Assembly: GCA_963677445.2 (NCBI GenBank)
Contig: CAXXGF010000054.1
Span: 124,001-188,000, forward strand
Origin: G963677445 sp963677445
GTDB lineage: Bacteria; Bacteroidota; Ignavibacteria; Ignavibacteriales; Melioribacteraceae
Reading direction: 5' to 3'
DNA: 64,000 nucleotides
A program made the translations under genes and the position numbers. This document shows positions 31,835 through 40,518 of the stretch, one piece after another. Every line of letters begins with the position of its first letter. Within the stretch, counting starts at the first letter, position 1. Under the pieces are notes generated by a model. It saw only the letters and a program-made list of their open reading frames with translations. It was not told the origin of the DNA and did no database searches.

Positions 31835-33425
31835 TCCTAAATAGGAATAACTCCACCGTTCACTTGTTGAGAGAAACACTCCGGGATATTCTTTGGGCTA
31901 AAGCCCGGTAAGTCGGGGGGGGGATTTTCGGGATCCACGGCCTGAAGTCCGTGGTTATTGATTTGTCGTGTAGTACAAAAAAAATCAAACACTGTAGAGA
32001 CAAGGCATGCCTTGTCTCTACACCTCTTTTATCCTTTCATTTACCGCTGCCATCTCTCCCCCCCCAAAAAAGACGCCGTTACCAAATTTTAACCAAAATA
32101 GAAATAACTCCGCCGTTCACGGCGGAGACCGTGAATTTCTCGAAGAAACAATGCTTTAGCCAAAAAAGAATGGCGTTGAATTTCAGATATATCAAAAGTT
32201 TTTCGTTCCTCTGAAACAGCTGACTGCAAATTCAGTCTTTCACCGGTTGAGAAAAACATTCCGGGATATTCTTTGGGCTAAAGCCCGGTAAGTCGGGGGG
32301 GGGGGGATTTTCGGGATCCACGGCCTGAAGTCCGTGGTTATTGATTTGCCGTGTAGTACAAAAAAATCAAATACTGTAGAGACAAGGCATGCCTTGTCTC
32401 AACATCTCTTATATTCTTTCATTTACTGTTGCCATCTCTCCTCCCCCCAAAAGTCGTCGTTACCAAATTTTACCCTAAATCGGAATAACTCCGCCTTTCG
32501 CGGCGGAGATCGTGAATTTCTCCAGGAAACAAAGCATTAGCCAAAAAAGAATGTCTGAGCACCGAACACATATCAAAAGTTCTTCATCTCCCTGAAACAG
32601 CTGACTGTAAATTCAGCATTTCACCGTTTGAGAAAAACACTCCGGGATATTCTTTGGGCTAAAGCCCGGTAAGTCGAAGGGGGGATTTATCCGGTTGCAC
32701 GGCCTGAAGTCCGTGGTTATTGATTTGTCGTGTAGTGCAAAAAAAATCAAATACTGTAGAGACAAGGCATGCCTTGTCTCTACATCTCTTATATTCTTTC
32801 ATTTACTGTTGCCATCTCTCCTCCCCCCAAAAGTCGTCGTTACCAAATTTTATCCTAAATCGGAATAACTCCGCCTTTCGCGGCGGAGATCGTGAATTTC
32901 TCGAAGAAACAATGCTTTAGCCAAAAAAGAATGGTTGGGTATCGCGGATATATCAAAAGTTCTTCATCTCCCTGAAACTGCTGACTGCAAATTCAGTCTT
33001 TCACTGGTTGAGAGAAACACTCCGGGTTATTCTTTGGGCTAAAGCCCGGTAAGTCGGGGGGGGGAATTTTTCGGGTTCCACGGCCTGAAGTCCGTGGTTA
33101 TTGATTTGTCGTGTAGTACAAAAAAAATCAAATACTGTAGAGACAAGGCATGCCTTGTCTCAACATCTCTTTTATCCTTTCATTTACCGCTGCCATCTCT
33201 CTCCCCCAAAAAAGACGCCGTTACCAAATTTTATCTTAAATAGGAATAACTCCGCCGTTCACGGCGGAGACCGGGAATTTCACCAAAGAAACAATGCTTT
33301 AGCTAAAAAAGAATGGCGTTGAATTTCAGATATATCGAAGGTTCTTCGTCCCTCTGAAACAGCTGACTGCAAATTCAGCATTTCACCGGTTGAGAGAAAC
33401 ATTCCGGGATATTCTTTGGGCTAAA
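31835..33425. repeat. Tandem array of a 381-bp unit built from several palindromes
   Basis: Units begin at TTCTTTGGGCTAAAGC at 31889, 32269, 32650, 33030 and 33412, spacing 380, 381, 380 and 382 bp, so four whole units, a partial one before and the start of another after. Each unit holds GGGCTAAAGCCC, CCACGG/CCGTGG around CCTGAAGT, a 28-bp palindrome with arms GTAGAGACAAGGCA, and TCCGCC/GGCGGA around GTTCA. A homopolymer G-run (6 to 10 bases) varies between units. Open frames of 66-87 codons that recur in every unit are repeat sequence, not genes. Confidence 0.92.
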
Positions 33426-33439
33426 ACCTGATGATCTGG

Positions 33440-33982
33440 AAGGAGTGATTCAGAGACAGCAATCTGCGTGGAATATCCCATTTTGATTTTAATAATGAAA
33501 ATCCTTCTGAATTTGTTACGGGCGGTGAGATGATTGAACTTAACAACGATCATTATCCGGACAGGAGGAATAATGATCTGAGAGTTTCGAAAGCCGCGAT
33601 ATGAAAATTCTGGGTCGATCAACAGGATATAGAGCTTTTTATCAGCTATTTCCGGGAGGACTCATATACACTGGAAAACCTGAAATTTGATATAACACCG
33701 TTAAATAAGTTTCATAATCCGGAAGATTCGGTTAAGATTTCGGAGAAATCTATTTACCGGATTTTCATTGATGATACCGAGATCACCAAATTAAACTGGT
33801 ACGAAGCTGAGTTACCTGAAAACAGACAGAAAGGAAGGATATCCAGAATATCAATCCATGAACTCACAAAAGGCTATCATGTGTTAAGAATAAGCAAACT
33901 ATTATGGTTTAACAAAAACAAAGAACCCAAATTACTGGATACATGGGAGGTGATTCCTTTTGAGCTGACCGATTTTGAATAA
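33440..33982 (+). pseudogene. Decayed gene for a DUF-type periplasmic/membrane protein (C-terminal part)
   Basis: Read in the frame ending at TAA 33982, the sequence encodes a continuous 180-residue tail with one in-frame TGA at 33602-33604 (AAI, stop, KFWVDQQDIELFISYF). Segments FRDSNLRGISHFDFNNENP, IYRIFIDDTEITKLNWY and GYHVLRISKLLWF resemble the C-terminal periplasmic domain of hypothetical membrane proteins that I know from this group. The 5' part is missing: the tandem array directly replaces it. This suggests the array expanded or inserted into an old gene. The exact family is uncertain. Confidence 0.6.
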
Positions 33983-34028
33983 AGTACAATTATGTTGATT
34001 AATTGATACTATTTTAGTATTATATTTT

Positions 34029-34235
34029 ATGCCGAAAAAAATAAGAATATTGATAAAAGAATTAAAAGCTTGTGGATTTGTTGATCGCGGCGGCAAGGGA
34101 AGTCACAGGAATTTTATTCATCCGAAAGGGATAATTCTTACTATTTCAGGCAATCCTGGTGATGACGCAAAACCCTACCAGGAAAAATTGGTAAGACAAA
34201 AAATTGAGGAAGTAATAAGTGATAGAACGGAATAG
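34029..34235 (+). CDS. hicA: HicA-family toxin
   Basis: The 68-residue protein has the HicA dsRNA-binding-like fold: MPKKIRILIKELKACGFVDR and the catalytic-histidine motif GGKGSHRNFIHP, then ILTISGNPGDDAKPYQ. HicA cleaves mRNA; the downstream HicB neutralises it. The overlap of 17 bp with the next gene supports an operon. A TATATTTT element ends just before the ATG. Confidence 0.9.
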   Translation: MPKKIRILIKELKACGFVDRGGKGSHRNFIHPKGIILTISGNPGDDAKPYQEKLVRQKIEEVISDRTE

Positions 34236-34551
34236 ATATCTGAAAATAGTTGAATGGTCGGAGGAGGATCAGTGTTATGTGGGATCAGCGCCCGGCTGGC
34301 TGGGAAAATGCTGCCATGGCAGTGATGAGGCTGAAGTATACAGGGAGTTATGCCAGATTGTTGATGAATGGATAACTATTTATAAAGATGACGGGATTAA
34401 ATTACCCGGACCGACAAATAAAAAATACTCTGGAAAATTCGTTTTGCGAACAGGACCTGAATTACACCAGGCGCTCGCGATTAAAGCCCTCAGTGCCGGT
34501 GAAAGCCTGAACAGTTTTCTTGTGAAGAACTTGAAAAAAGTTATATCGTAG
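34219..34551 (+). CDS. hicB: HicB-family antitoxin with C-terminal Arc-like segment
   Basis: The start is GTG 34219, overlapping hicA by 17 bp. Residues 1-70 form the HicB partial RNase H-like fold (YLKIVEWSEEDQCYVGSAPG, VDEWITIYKDDGIKLP). A C-terminal DNA-binding region (GKFVLRTGPELHQALAIKAL, ESLNSFLVKNLKKV) is a ribbon-helix-helix-type motif. It would block HicA and autoregulate the operon. Length is within the family range. Confidence 0.9.
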   Translation: MIERNRYLKIVEWSEEDQCYVGSAPGWLGKCCHGSDEAEVYRELCQIVDEWITIYKDDGIKLPGPTNKKYSGKFVLRTGPELHQALAIKALSAGESLNSFLVKNLKKVIS

Positions 34552-34630
34552 TCAAAAACTCAAGATATTTATAACATTCTAATCCCCGATTTAATAGAAT
34601 GTTAGCTTGAAAATTCACGTTTTATCTCGC

Positions 34631-34939
34631 TTAAGAAAGCGCTTTCCTCCTTAATGGTTTGATCAAATTATATTCATTGTTTCTTTTTCTAAGAGTATGC
34701 CACATATCAGAATTTTGTTGCAGATTCAGCCAGAATTCGGGAGTAGTTTCAAAATATCTTGCAAGTCTGAATGCGGAATCGGGAGTAACCGCGCGTTTTC
34801 CAAGAATTATTTCATTAATTCTTACTCTTGAAATGCCAATATTATCCGCAAGCTGCCGCTGTGTCATACCCAGTTCTTCCAGGTATTCGTACCTGAGTAT
34901 TTCACCTGGATGTACAGGTGATCTGGTTGATGGAAGCAT
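34631..34939 (-). CDS. higA: HigA-family antitoxin (no toxin partner visible)
   Basis: The 102-residue protein begins MLPSTRSPVHPGEILRYEYL, followed by an XRE helix-turn-helix (MTQRQLADNIGISRVRINEII, GKRAVTPDSAFRLARYFETT), the HigA signature including VTPDSAFRLARYF and FWLNLQ. In HigBA modules the toxin normally precedes HigA; here the upstream 88 bp to the next gene contain only a hairpin-rich REP-like sequence, with no room for a HigB gene. It is an orphan, or its toxin has been lost. Confidence 0.82.
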   Translation of the reverse strand: MLPSTRSPVHPGEILRYEYLEELGMTQRQLADNIGISRVRINEIILGKRAVTPDSAFRLARYFETTPEFWLNLQQNSDMWHTLRKRNNEYNLIKPLRRKALS

Positions 34940-34966
34940 ATATTTTTCTCAATTTACAATTTCCGC

Positions 34967-35028
34967 GAAAATCTGCGGGATCAGCGGGAAATATCGCCGG
35001 CGCATTTCGCAGATGCACGCAGATTTTC
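34967..35028. repeat. REP-like inverted repeat (GAAAATCTGCG / CGCAGATTTTC)
   Basis: Two perfect 11-base arms, 34967-34977 and 35018-35028, flank a 40-base middle with smaller partial copies (ATCTGCGGG, TTTCGCAGATGC). This is the CGCAGATTTTCGCGG type of dispersed repeat seen in many bacteria. It separates the orphan higA from the aspartic-protease-like gene, whose stop codon it touches. Confidence 0.7.
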
Positions 35029-36008
35029 TACTCAAATGCCTTCCCGAAATTTTCGTTGGGATGAAAATAAAGATGATTTGTTATATAATCAAATGTGATA
35101 CTAAATTGCCGGAAAAGAGGGAATCCAATCATGCCGAGATTATCGGGATGAATCCTGGAGGTATTGCGGTCGCCGTAATAAACCAATGGGTTATCGAATG
35201 TGTATTTGCCGAAAGTCATGCTTTTTATTCTGCCGGAATATTCCCGTGATAGTCCCTGGGCGCCGAAACTTCTGTCGGGAGCGGCCTCCTCAGGCAGTTG
35301 AATGTTATGTTTATTATTCAGGGCAATCTTTAACGCTCGGATACCCCCGAAATCGATCATTACATCTCCTTTATATTCCCTGCCATCTGAAAGAATAAAA
35401 GAGAAAGGCACAGTGTGGCTTCCTATCTCTTCTGTTGTCATGAGAAGAGCACTGCCTTCACCTGAATACTTATATGTATCGGGATCATGAAGAATTACCA
35501 TATTGTTTATAAAATCGAACTCAACCACAAAGTGTTTAAAGAATGTATTGCATAACTGACCATCCGTTCCCGGGAACATTCGGGCAAATCCTGCCGCGGG
35601 TGGTGAAACCAGGGATGGCTGCTCATAAAATTCAATATCCCCGAATTTGAGTGTTAAATTAGTTGATGTGTAGGCCTTTGTGGGATCACCCTCGCCGGCT
35701 CCTTCAATCGCTCCCTCAGTAATTGACTTCAGCTCCAGTTCTTCCACAAGGGGGGACCCGAATAACCACACCTGGTCCCAGAGAACCCCGTTATCGATCA
35801 TAAGAGCTGCATTTTTTCCATTTATTTCCAGGTCCATCACCGGTTTGTTCCGGACCATTCTGAAAGGTATTTTTACCGGTAATTTCGCGTTATTAAGCAT
35901 TGTGTAATAACCCGGACCGCCCAAAGCTGTTTGTACTTTATTCTGAGCAGAGGTTAATGAGTTAAAAAACAATAAAAAAGCAGATAACAAAATCAAAGAC
36001 ACTCGCAT
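35028..36008 (-). CDS. Secreted clan AA aspartic-protease-like protein
   Basis: The 326-residue protein has a signal peptide (about 1-21). It shows the duplicated retropepsin-like fold: MDLEINGKNAALMIDNG at about 58-74 and the second half DVMIDFGGIRALKIALN, each followed by a strand-turn pattern. In active enzymes both loops read DTG/DSG; here the first is DNG and the second DFG, so the two aspartates are kept but the Thr/Ser and Gly context is altered. Activity is uncertain. Similar proteins are common in Bacteroidota. It is monocistronic as far as I can see. Confidence 0.75.
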   Translation of the reverse strand: MRVSLILLSAFLLFFNSLTSAQNKVQTALGGPGYYTMLNNAKLPVKIPFRMVRNKPVMDLEINGKNAALMIDNGVLWDQVWLFGSPLVEELELKSITEGAIEGAGEGDPTKAYTSTNLTLKFGDIEFYEQPSLVSPPAAGFARMFPGTDGQLCNTFFKHFVVEFDFINNMVILHDPDTYKYSGEGSALLMTTEEIGSHTVPFSFILSDGREYKGDVMIDFGGIRALKIALNNKHNIQLPEEAAPDRSFGAQGLSREYSGRIKSMTFGKYTFDNPLVYYGDRNTSRIHPDNLGMIGFPLFRQFSITFDYITNHLYFHPNENFGKAFE

Positions 36009-36080
36009 CTTCTTTCCTTATAAATAGTTCTGTATTATTTCGACTAGATCTATTAGACGGTTGAAGAGCAGATTTTATTG

Positions 36081-36818
36081 TTATTTAAACGTATAGTTCC
36101 CATTTTTTACACCAACATCAGGGGGGAGTTTTTTCTCTTCAAAATAATCAAATCCCTCTTTAAGGTTTTTCCAGAACGAGATCCAGGGAGAATTTTTATA
36201 TTTTTCCATGTTTTCTTTTGTCATCCTGAAAGGGAAAATATGCACCCTGAAAAAGGGCTGGCCATCTTCAAGCGCCATTGCCGCGATAGTGAATATTTCT
36301 TCAATGTTTTTATCTGTCATGGCGAAACAGCCTGAAGATACACAGCTTCCGTGGACCATAATATAACTTCCGGTCCGTTTATAATGCCGGTCATATTTAT
36401 TGGGATAACCTATATTGAATGAAAGATGAAAGGAGCTGGAAGGGTTCATTCCTGAAGGTGGCACAAAATAAAATCCTTCGGGAGCCTGATCATCACCCGA
36501 TTTAAATTTTGGTCCGAGATCACCGGAATAATAACATATCTCATATATTTTGAATAATTCAAAACCGGCTCCCTTCTCTACCCACAATTCCAGTTCATCT
36601 GATTCTTTGAATATCCGAATAAATATCGGCGAGCCGGGATGGAATTTCTTTGATAAAAATTGTATTTCAATATCAGGCTTGATTTTACGAAAAACGTCAG
36701 CTGATCTTCTGCTTTCAGGTACAATTTTCCATAGTTTTTCACCCGGCGGCAGTTCCTCATCACCGCAAGAGCAGGAGAAAAAAATTAATACGGATAACAG
36801 TATTATAAAATGTTTCAA
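36081..36818 (-). CDS. YafK-type murein L,D-transpeptidase (lipoprotein)
   Basis: The 245-residue protein has a lipoprotein signal (LIFFSCSC). The YkuD-like catalytic domain of YafK type contains FIRIFKESDELELWVEKG, GFYFVPPSGMNP and the catalytic H156 and C164 in HGSCVSSGCFAMTD, where most YafK members have HGxxxSxGC. It would cross-link peptidoglycan or tether lipoproteins. The C-terminal helix-rich segment is family-typical. Adjacent genes are not obviously related. Confidence 0.88.
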   Translation of the reverse strand: MKHFIILLSVLIFFSCSCGDEELPPGEKLWKIVPESRRSADVFRKIKPDIEIQFLSKKFHPGSPIFIRIFKESDELELWVEKGAGFELFKIYEICYYSGDLGPKFKSGDDQAPEGFYFVPPSGMNPSSSFHLSFNIGYPNKYDRHYKRTGSYIMVHGSCVSSGCFAMTDKNIEEIFTIAAMALEDGQPFFRVHIFPFRMTKENMEKYKNSPWISFWKNLKEGFDYFEEKKLPPDVGVKNGNYTFK

Positions 36819-36876
36819 ATATTATTCGATTTAGTTAAAGATCTTAATTAAAAACTTTTCAGAGGTAGTCATAGAA

Positions 36877-37264
36877 CTATTTTTTCGGTATAAGTTTCCT
36901 CCAGACCGCCTGCCACCTTCCATCAATCAATGAAAAGAGATGCCCGGTTCATCATATTTTTTACCATTCATTTCCCAGGCCATTTGATATTCATAATAAA
37001 CGATCGCGGTTGATTCCCATATTTTAACTTCCGGGTCCGACTGCTTGTAACTTAAAATTGCGGCTCTGTTCATAAAATCGGTATAACTTTTACCGCAGGC
37101 TTCTTTTCCTTCCCCAGGTATTTTTAATTCGGGAGAAACAACCATCATATCATCATGAAAAAATTGTTAAGCTTTCCCCTGTTTCCATTTATCCAGGAGT
37201 CGTTAATTTTTTTCATAATTTTAATAAGTTCTTTTTCCATTTTCTTTTTATCAGCAGGATTCAT
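36877..37264 (-). pseudogene. NTF2/SnoaL-like (DUF4440) gene with two frameshifts
   Basis: Reading from ATG 37264 (GGAG upstream) gives IMKKINDSWINGNRGKLNNF and then goes out of frame in a run of six T at about 37158. The next frame continues FFHDDMMVVSPELKIPGEG through MAWEMNGKKYDEPG and leaves again in a G-run at about 36948. The third frame supplies GHLFSLIDGRWQAVWRKL and stops at 36877. Together these make a normal 129-codon SnoaL-like protein. Each break is one base missing from a homopolymer, which may be real decay or sequencing error. It follows the acyltransferase gene by 12 bp. Confidence 0.75.
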
Positions 37265-37276
37265 TAAGTCTCCGTT

Positions 37277-38323
37277 TTATTTCCATTTCATACCGAATAA
37301 CGGTCTGATTATTTTTATTCTTCTCAAAATTTCAAAACTTACAAAACTGCCCGCGAAGGTTAACAGGACAATCGATATTATATTAAGCTCTATCGGCAGC
37401 CCCAGGGGAAGAATATAATATGCAGAGGCGAATAAAAAGATCATGTGAACAATATACACGGGGTAAACCGCTTCGCTCAGATATGCGAGCGCTTTGCCCG
37501 GTTTGTTAAGGTACTTATAAGCAAATCCGAAGAGAGCGAATATCCAGTTAATCGATTCAAAAGAAGTAAAATAAACCGGCGCTTCAAAATTGAACCAGAG
37601 AATACGGACCAGGTAAAATGTTACAGCGATTACCAGACTGAATATTTTGACTCTTTCAACCGCGTTCCAGAATTCTTTGCCGAAGGTAATAAAAAAGAAT
37701 CCGAGAATGAATGAAACCATTCCAATCAGGAATCCGTGCGCATTTCCCACATACATCGAAAAATATTGAGGACTGGCGACAAATACTTCAAGTACATAAG
37801 GCAGAGCGAAAATGTATATAAACCAGGGGCGTTTCAATTGTGTTTTAAAAAACCGAAAGAATTTATAATCATAATTCTGATTCAAAAAAGCAAAACCGAT
37901 AACCTGCGTTATATATATGCAAATATTGCCGAGAAACCAGAGATGCCCCATACTCGCACCATATTCAGGTTCCCCGCCATAATACAATATTACAAAAATG
38001 CTATGCACAGGCACAATTAAAAAGCTGCCGAAAAGCAGGGGGAGCAATATTCTTTTACCGCGGTCTATAAGCAGCTCTTTCCAGTCGCGGCGGCGGAGAG
38101 CAAAACACACCCCCATTCCCGAAACAAAAAAGAGCAGCGGGATTCTCCAGACATTAATCATCGCCATCGGTATCCAGATCGAATCACTGGTTTCTTCACT
38201 CTGAATAAACCCTATCATTTTTCCCCAGGGTTGAAAAATAAGAGCCATGTGATAAAAAAGCAGTAAAAAAATGGCGATCACCCTCAGCCAGTCGATGTCA
38301 TATCTTCTTTCGCTGTTTTCCAT
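37277..38323 (-). CDS. Acyltransferase 3 family membrane protein
   Basis: The 348-residue protein matches acyltransferase 3 (AT3, OafA/YrhL-like): RYDIDWLRVIAIFLLLFYHM at the start with the family His/Arg pair, and LFFVSGMGVCFALRRRDWKEL after the second helix. About ten hydrophobic helices follow, with a conserved LLPLLFGSFLIVP and GHLWFLGNI. It should transfer acyl groups onto an extracytoplasmic or lipid-linked substrate. The gene overlaps nothing and is followed by the decayed SnoaL-like gene. The real substrate cannot be told. Confidence 0.88.
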   Translation of the reverse strand: MENSERRYDIDWLRVIAIFLLLFYHMALIFQPWGKMIGFIQSEETSDSIWIPMAMINVWRIPLLFFVSGMGVCFALRRRDWKELLIDRGKRILLPLLFGSFLIVPVHSIFVILYYGGEPEYGASMGHLWFLGNICIYITQVIGFAFLNQNYDYKFFRFFKTQLKRPWFIYIFALPYVLEVFVASPQYFSMYVGNAHGFLIGMVSFILGFFFITFGKEFWNAVERVKIFSLVIAVTFYLVRILWFNFEAPVYFTSFESINWIFALFGFAYKYLNKPGKALAYLSEAVYPVYIVHMIFLFASAYYILPLGLPIELNIISIVLLTFAGSFVSFEILRRIKIIRPLFGMKWK

Positions 38324-38433
38324 ATAATATTTTTGTTTGTGGCAGGAAATATTTTCTTCATCCGATGATCACAATTTAAAAATAAATTTTTAAAGGGGAT
38401 ATCCAAATCTTTGGTAAGTGTAAAGATTTTTTC

Positions 38434-39276
38434 CTATTCAAAATTTCCGGATATTCTTTCGAGCCAGCTCAATCCCCTTTTACCTGTATATTTATCCCTC
38501 AATAAGTATACAGGATCTTTAAGCGCTTCTTCCAGAGTTATAAATCGCCATTTCTCGTTCTTCATAAATTCAAGAAGCTCCCCAAGATAATATGAATTAA
38601 TAAAGTTCATATGCAAAAGCATAATGTGTGATATTTCACGGCCGGTGATCTCTTTAGCCATAATGTGAAAATATTTCAGTTTATTCAACATGTGAGTAAG
38701 ATATTCCCGGCCTATGCTGTCTGCTTGATCTCTGTTCCCGGCAAAGAATGCTTTTACATACCTGACATTATAAACCGCTTCATCAGTATCAATAGTTACC
38801 GGAGCGACGGTGTAATTATTTTTGGCAAGGAAGTGTAATATCCTGGTTTTCTTTTCTTCCGTATTTCCCCTGTGAAGCATCGGGTATCTGAAATAGCTAA
38901 TTTTCTCCTGATAGTCAGAAAGTATTTCCTGATTTCTCTGAATATCTTCTTCAAATGTTTCACATGATACTTTATTGAGATCTAAGTGATTTTGTGTATG
39001 GTTTCCCAGCACATGTCCGGCATTAATAAATTCCCCCAGCAGCTCCTTTGTATGCTCCCTGATCAACATTCCCACAACAAAACCTGTCGCTTTAATATTG
39101 TAATTTTCGAGTGTTTCAAGGATTCTCCGGAAATATGCTCTTTGTTCACCTGAATCAATAATCGAATGTGAAAGAGTCGGCAGGTCGTCGATAGTAATCG
39201 CGATCCGTTTTCCCTCCTGTGAGAAGAGGGTGATTGTGGTTATCAGCAAAAAGAGTATTATATTTATATTTTTCAT
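38434..39276 (-). CDS. Secreted polysaccharide deacetylase (NodB-fold)
   Basis: The 280-residue protein has a signal peptide (about 1-19, ending LFSQ). The NodB homology core shows the catalytic aspartates D30-D31 in AITIDDLP and the zinc-binding H93 and H97 in GNHTQNHLDL, then SYFRYPMLHRGN with the conserved Arg and a late LLHMNFIN with the conserved His. It probably removes acetyl groups from peptidoglycan or an exopolysaccharide. It lies 110 bp upstream of the acyltransferase gene on the same strand; opposite activities on a shared glycan would be plausible, but this is inference. Confidence 0.88.
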   Translation of the reverse strand: MKNINIILFLLITTITLFSQEGKRIAITIDDLPTLSHSIIDSGEQRAYFRRILETLENYNIKATGFVVGMLIREHTKELLGEFINAGHVLGNHTQNHLDLNKVSCETFEEDIQRNQEILSDYQEKISYFRYPMLHRGNTEEKKTRILHFLAKNNYTVAPVTIDTDEAVYNVRYVKAFFAGNRDQADSIGREYLTHMLNKLKYFHIMAKEITGREISHIMLLHMNFINSYYLGELLEFMKNEKWRFITLEEALKDPVYLLRDKYTGKRGLSWLERISGNFE

Positions 39277-39374
39277 CTATTTATTAGACTGAATGAGTGG
39301 TGTAAAGTTCATTTTTGAAAAATTGAATACGCCGCCCCATCTATTAATCATTGAATCAAAAATCAATTGCTCCT

Positions 39375-39704
39375 TCACCATAGTTTACTCCACCAGCAAA
39401 ATGAATGTTTTTTATTTCGTAATTCATTCAGCAGTTCGAGAATAATTGTATTATATTCTTTACTTTTGGGTTCAAGATGCAGAGCCGACTGCCAATCGTC
39501 ATAAGAAATCCAGAATGAACCACCCCTTATATTTACTTCCAGAAGACATTCGTCAACAGAAATAATCGGTTCACCCACTATTTTTCCCTTAAGTTTTCCG
39601 GCCCATTTCACGGATAAATGTGGAAAATCATCCCAGGCAACAGGATATTCCAGAACAAGAGCAAGTCCTCCGGAAGCCATTTCAATTAAATCAAAGTTTT
39701 TCAT
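39375..39704 (-). CDS. Small protein of unknown function, coupled to the DUF1493 gene
   Basis: I do not recognise this 109-residue protein. It is soluble, Trp-rich toward the C-terminus (FCWWSKLW), and has a strand-rich pattern (GGLALVLEYPVAWDDFPH, LLEVNIRGGSFWISYDDW). Its ATG overlaps the stop of the upstream DUF1493 gene by 4 bp, so both are translated together. A partner role for the DUF1493 protein, or an immunity-type function, is possible but unsupported. Confidence 0.65.
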   Translation of the reverse strand: MKNFDLIEMASGGLALVLEYPVAWDDFPHLSVKWAGKLKGKIVGEPIISVDECLLEVNIRGGSFWISYDDWQSALHLEPKSKEYNTIILELLNELRNKKHSFCWWSKLW

Positions 39705-40156
39705 AGCAGAATCAGTAAAACGAGTATAAGAAAAATAAGCAGAAAAAATATTCTGTTAATGATTATATCCCATCTTTTATCCGGGATATAACATTCTGGG
39801 TAATTAATTATCCATTTGCCCTTTTCAGCACACTCAGACAAAAGAGCAACTGTTATCGGAATTTCCTTAACACGATGGTTGGGCGGTTTAAAAAGTATTG
39901 CGCCCGGTGCGCATCCAGCCTCTTCTCCGGTATGGAAATACCATTTATAATTACTCATATCAACACTAAACTCTTTAGAATACTTAGAAAGAAAATCGCC
40001 GATATCATCACCATAAACTTTTATATCATCCTGTAATGATGTTTCAGGAGTAATTTCTTCTTTGTATAAAAGTTCTTTTTTCACAAAGTCAATTACACTG
40101 TTGTTTAGGTATTCACTCACAATATACTTTCTCTGAAATCGGAAAAATTTGTACAT
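39701..40156 (-). CDS. DUF1493 family protein
   Basis: The core INSVIDFVKKE-like N-terminus, TSLQDDIKVYGDDIGDFL and YKWYFHTGEEAG identify DUF1493. A C-terminal hydrophobic helix (FFLLIFLILVLLILL) would anchor it in the membrane. The start is unclear: I take ATG 40156 (151 residues), but GTG 40120, preceded by AGAGAAAG, gives a more typical length, and ATG 40231 is also in frame. DUF1493 proteins occur in small accessory operons with unknown partners; here the partner gene overlaps by 4 bp. Function unknown. Confidence 0.72.
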   Translation of the reverse strand: MYKFFRFQRKYIVSEYLNNSVIDFVKKELLYKEEITPETSLQDDIKVYGDDIGDFLSKYSKEFSVDMSNYKWYFHTGEEAGCAPGAILFKPPNHRVKEIPITVALLSECAEKGKWIINYPECYIPDKRWDIIINRIFFLLIFLILVLLILL

Positions 40157-40518
40157 AATAAAATATGAGTCAGATGATAAATATATATATTTTTTTCGAC
40201 TGATATAGTGATCACTTCGTGGATGGTTCATGACTAATTGTGATTTGTCTTTTTGTCTGATTTAATGATAAGGCGCCGGAATATTTAACAAGGCAACTTT
40301 AATTATATTTCATTAATTACAGAGTCAGCTAATGAATAATTTTGCTGTCAGAAGGAATATCATTATCCTCAGTATCGGGGAAAATTTTAAATGTTTTTTG
40401 TGATTCAAATTACCCTGATGGTAATCAGCTATTCATTTCAAAAAAATTTTTTTAACTTGATGCTCCCTTTTTTCGATAATAGGAAGATAAGATTAATCAT
40501 TAAACCGGAGTTTTTTTC
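40157..40518. other. AT-rich intergenic region before the T9SS cargo gene
   Basis: Apart from alternative starts of the DUF1493 gene I see no gene here. The right part (about 40440-40505) should carry the promoter of the large secreted protein; TTTTTTAACTTGATG is the only suggestive sequence. Confidence 0.4.

Noticed and set aside
31951..33322. Four open frames of 66-87 codons repeated in each array unit
   Set aside because: They are the same repeat sequence read in each unit, full of palindromes, with no ribosome site and no recognisable family.
31835..33425. CRISPR array
   Set aside because: Units are about 381 bp and similar over their whole length; there are no short identical repeats with unique spacers and no cas genes.
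34659..35249. 196-codon plus-strand open frame
   Set aside because: It is antisense to the HigA gene, the REP-like repeat and the aspartic-protease-like gene, all of which are better supported.
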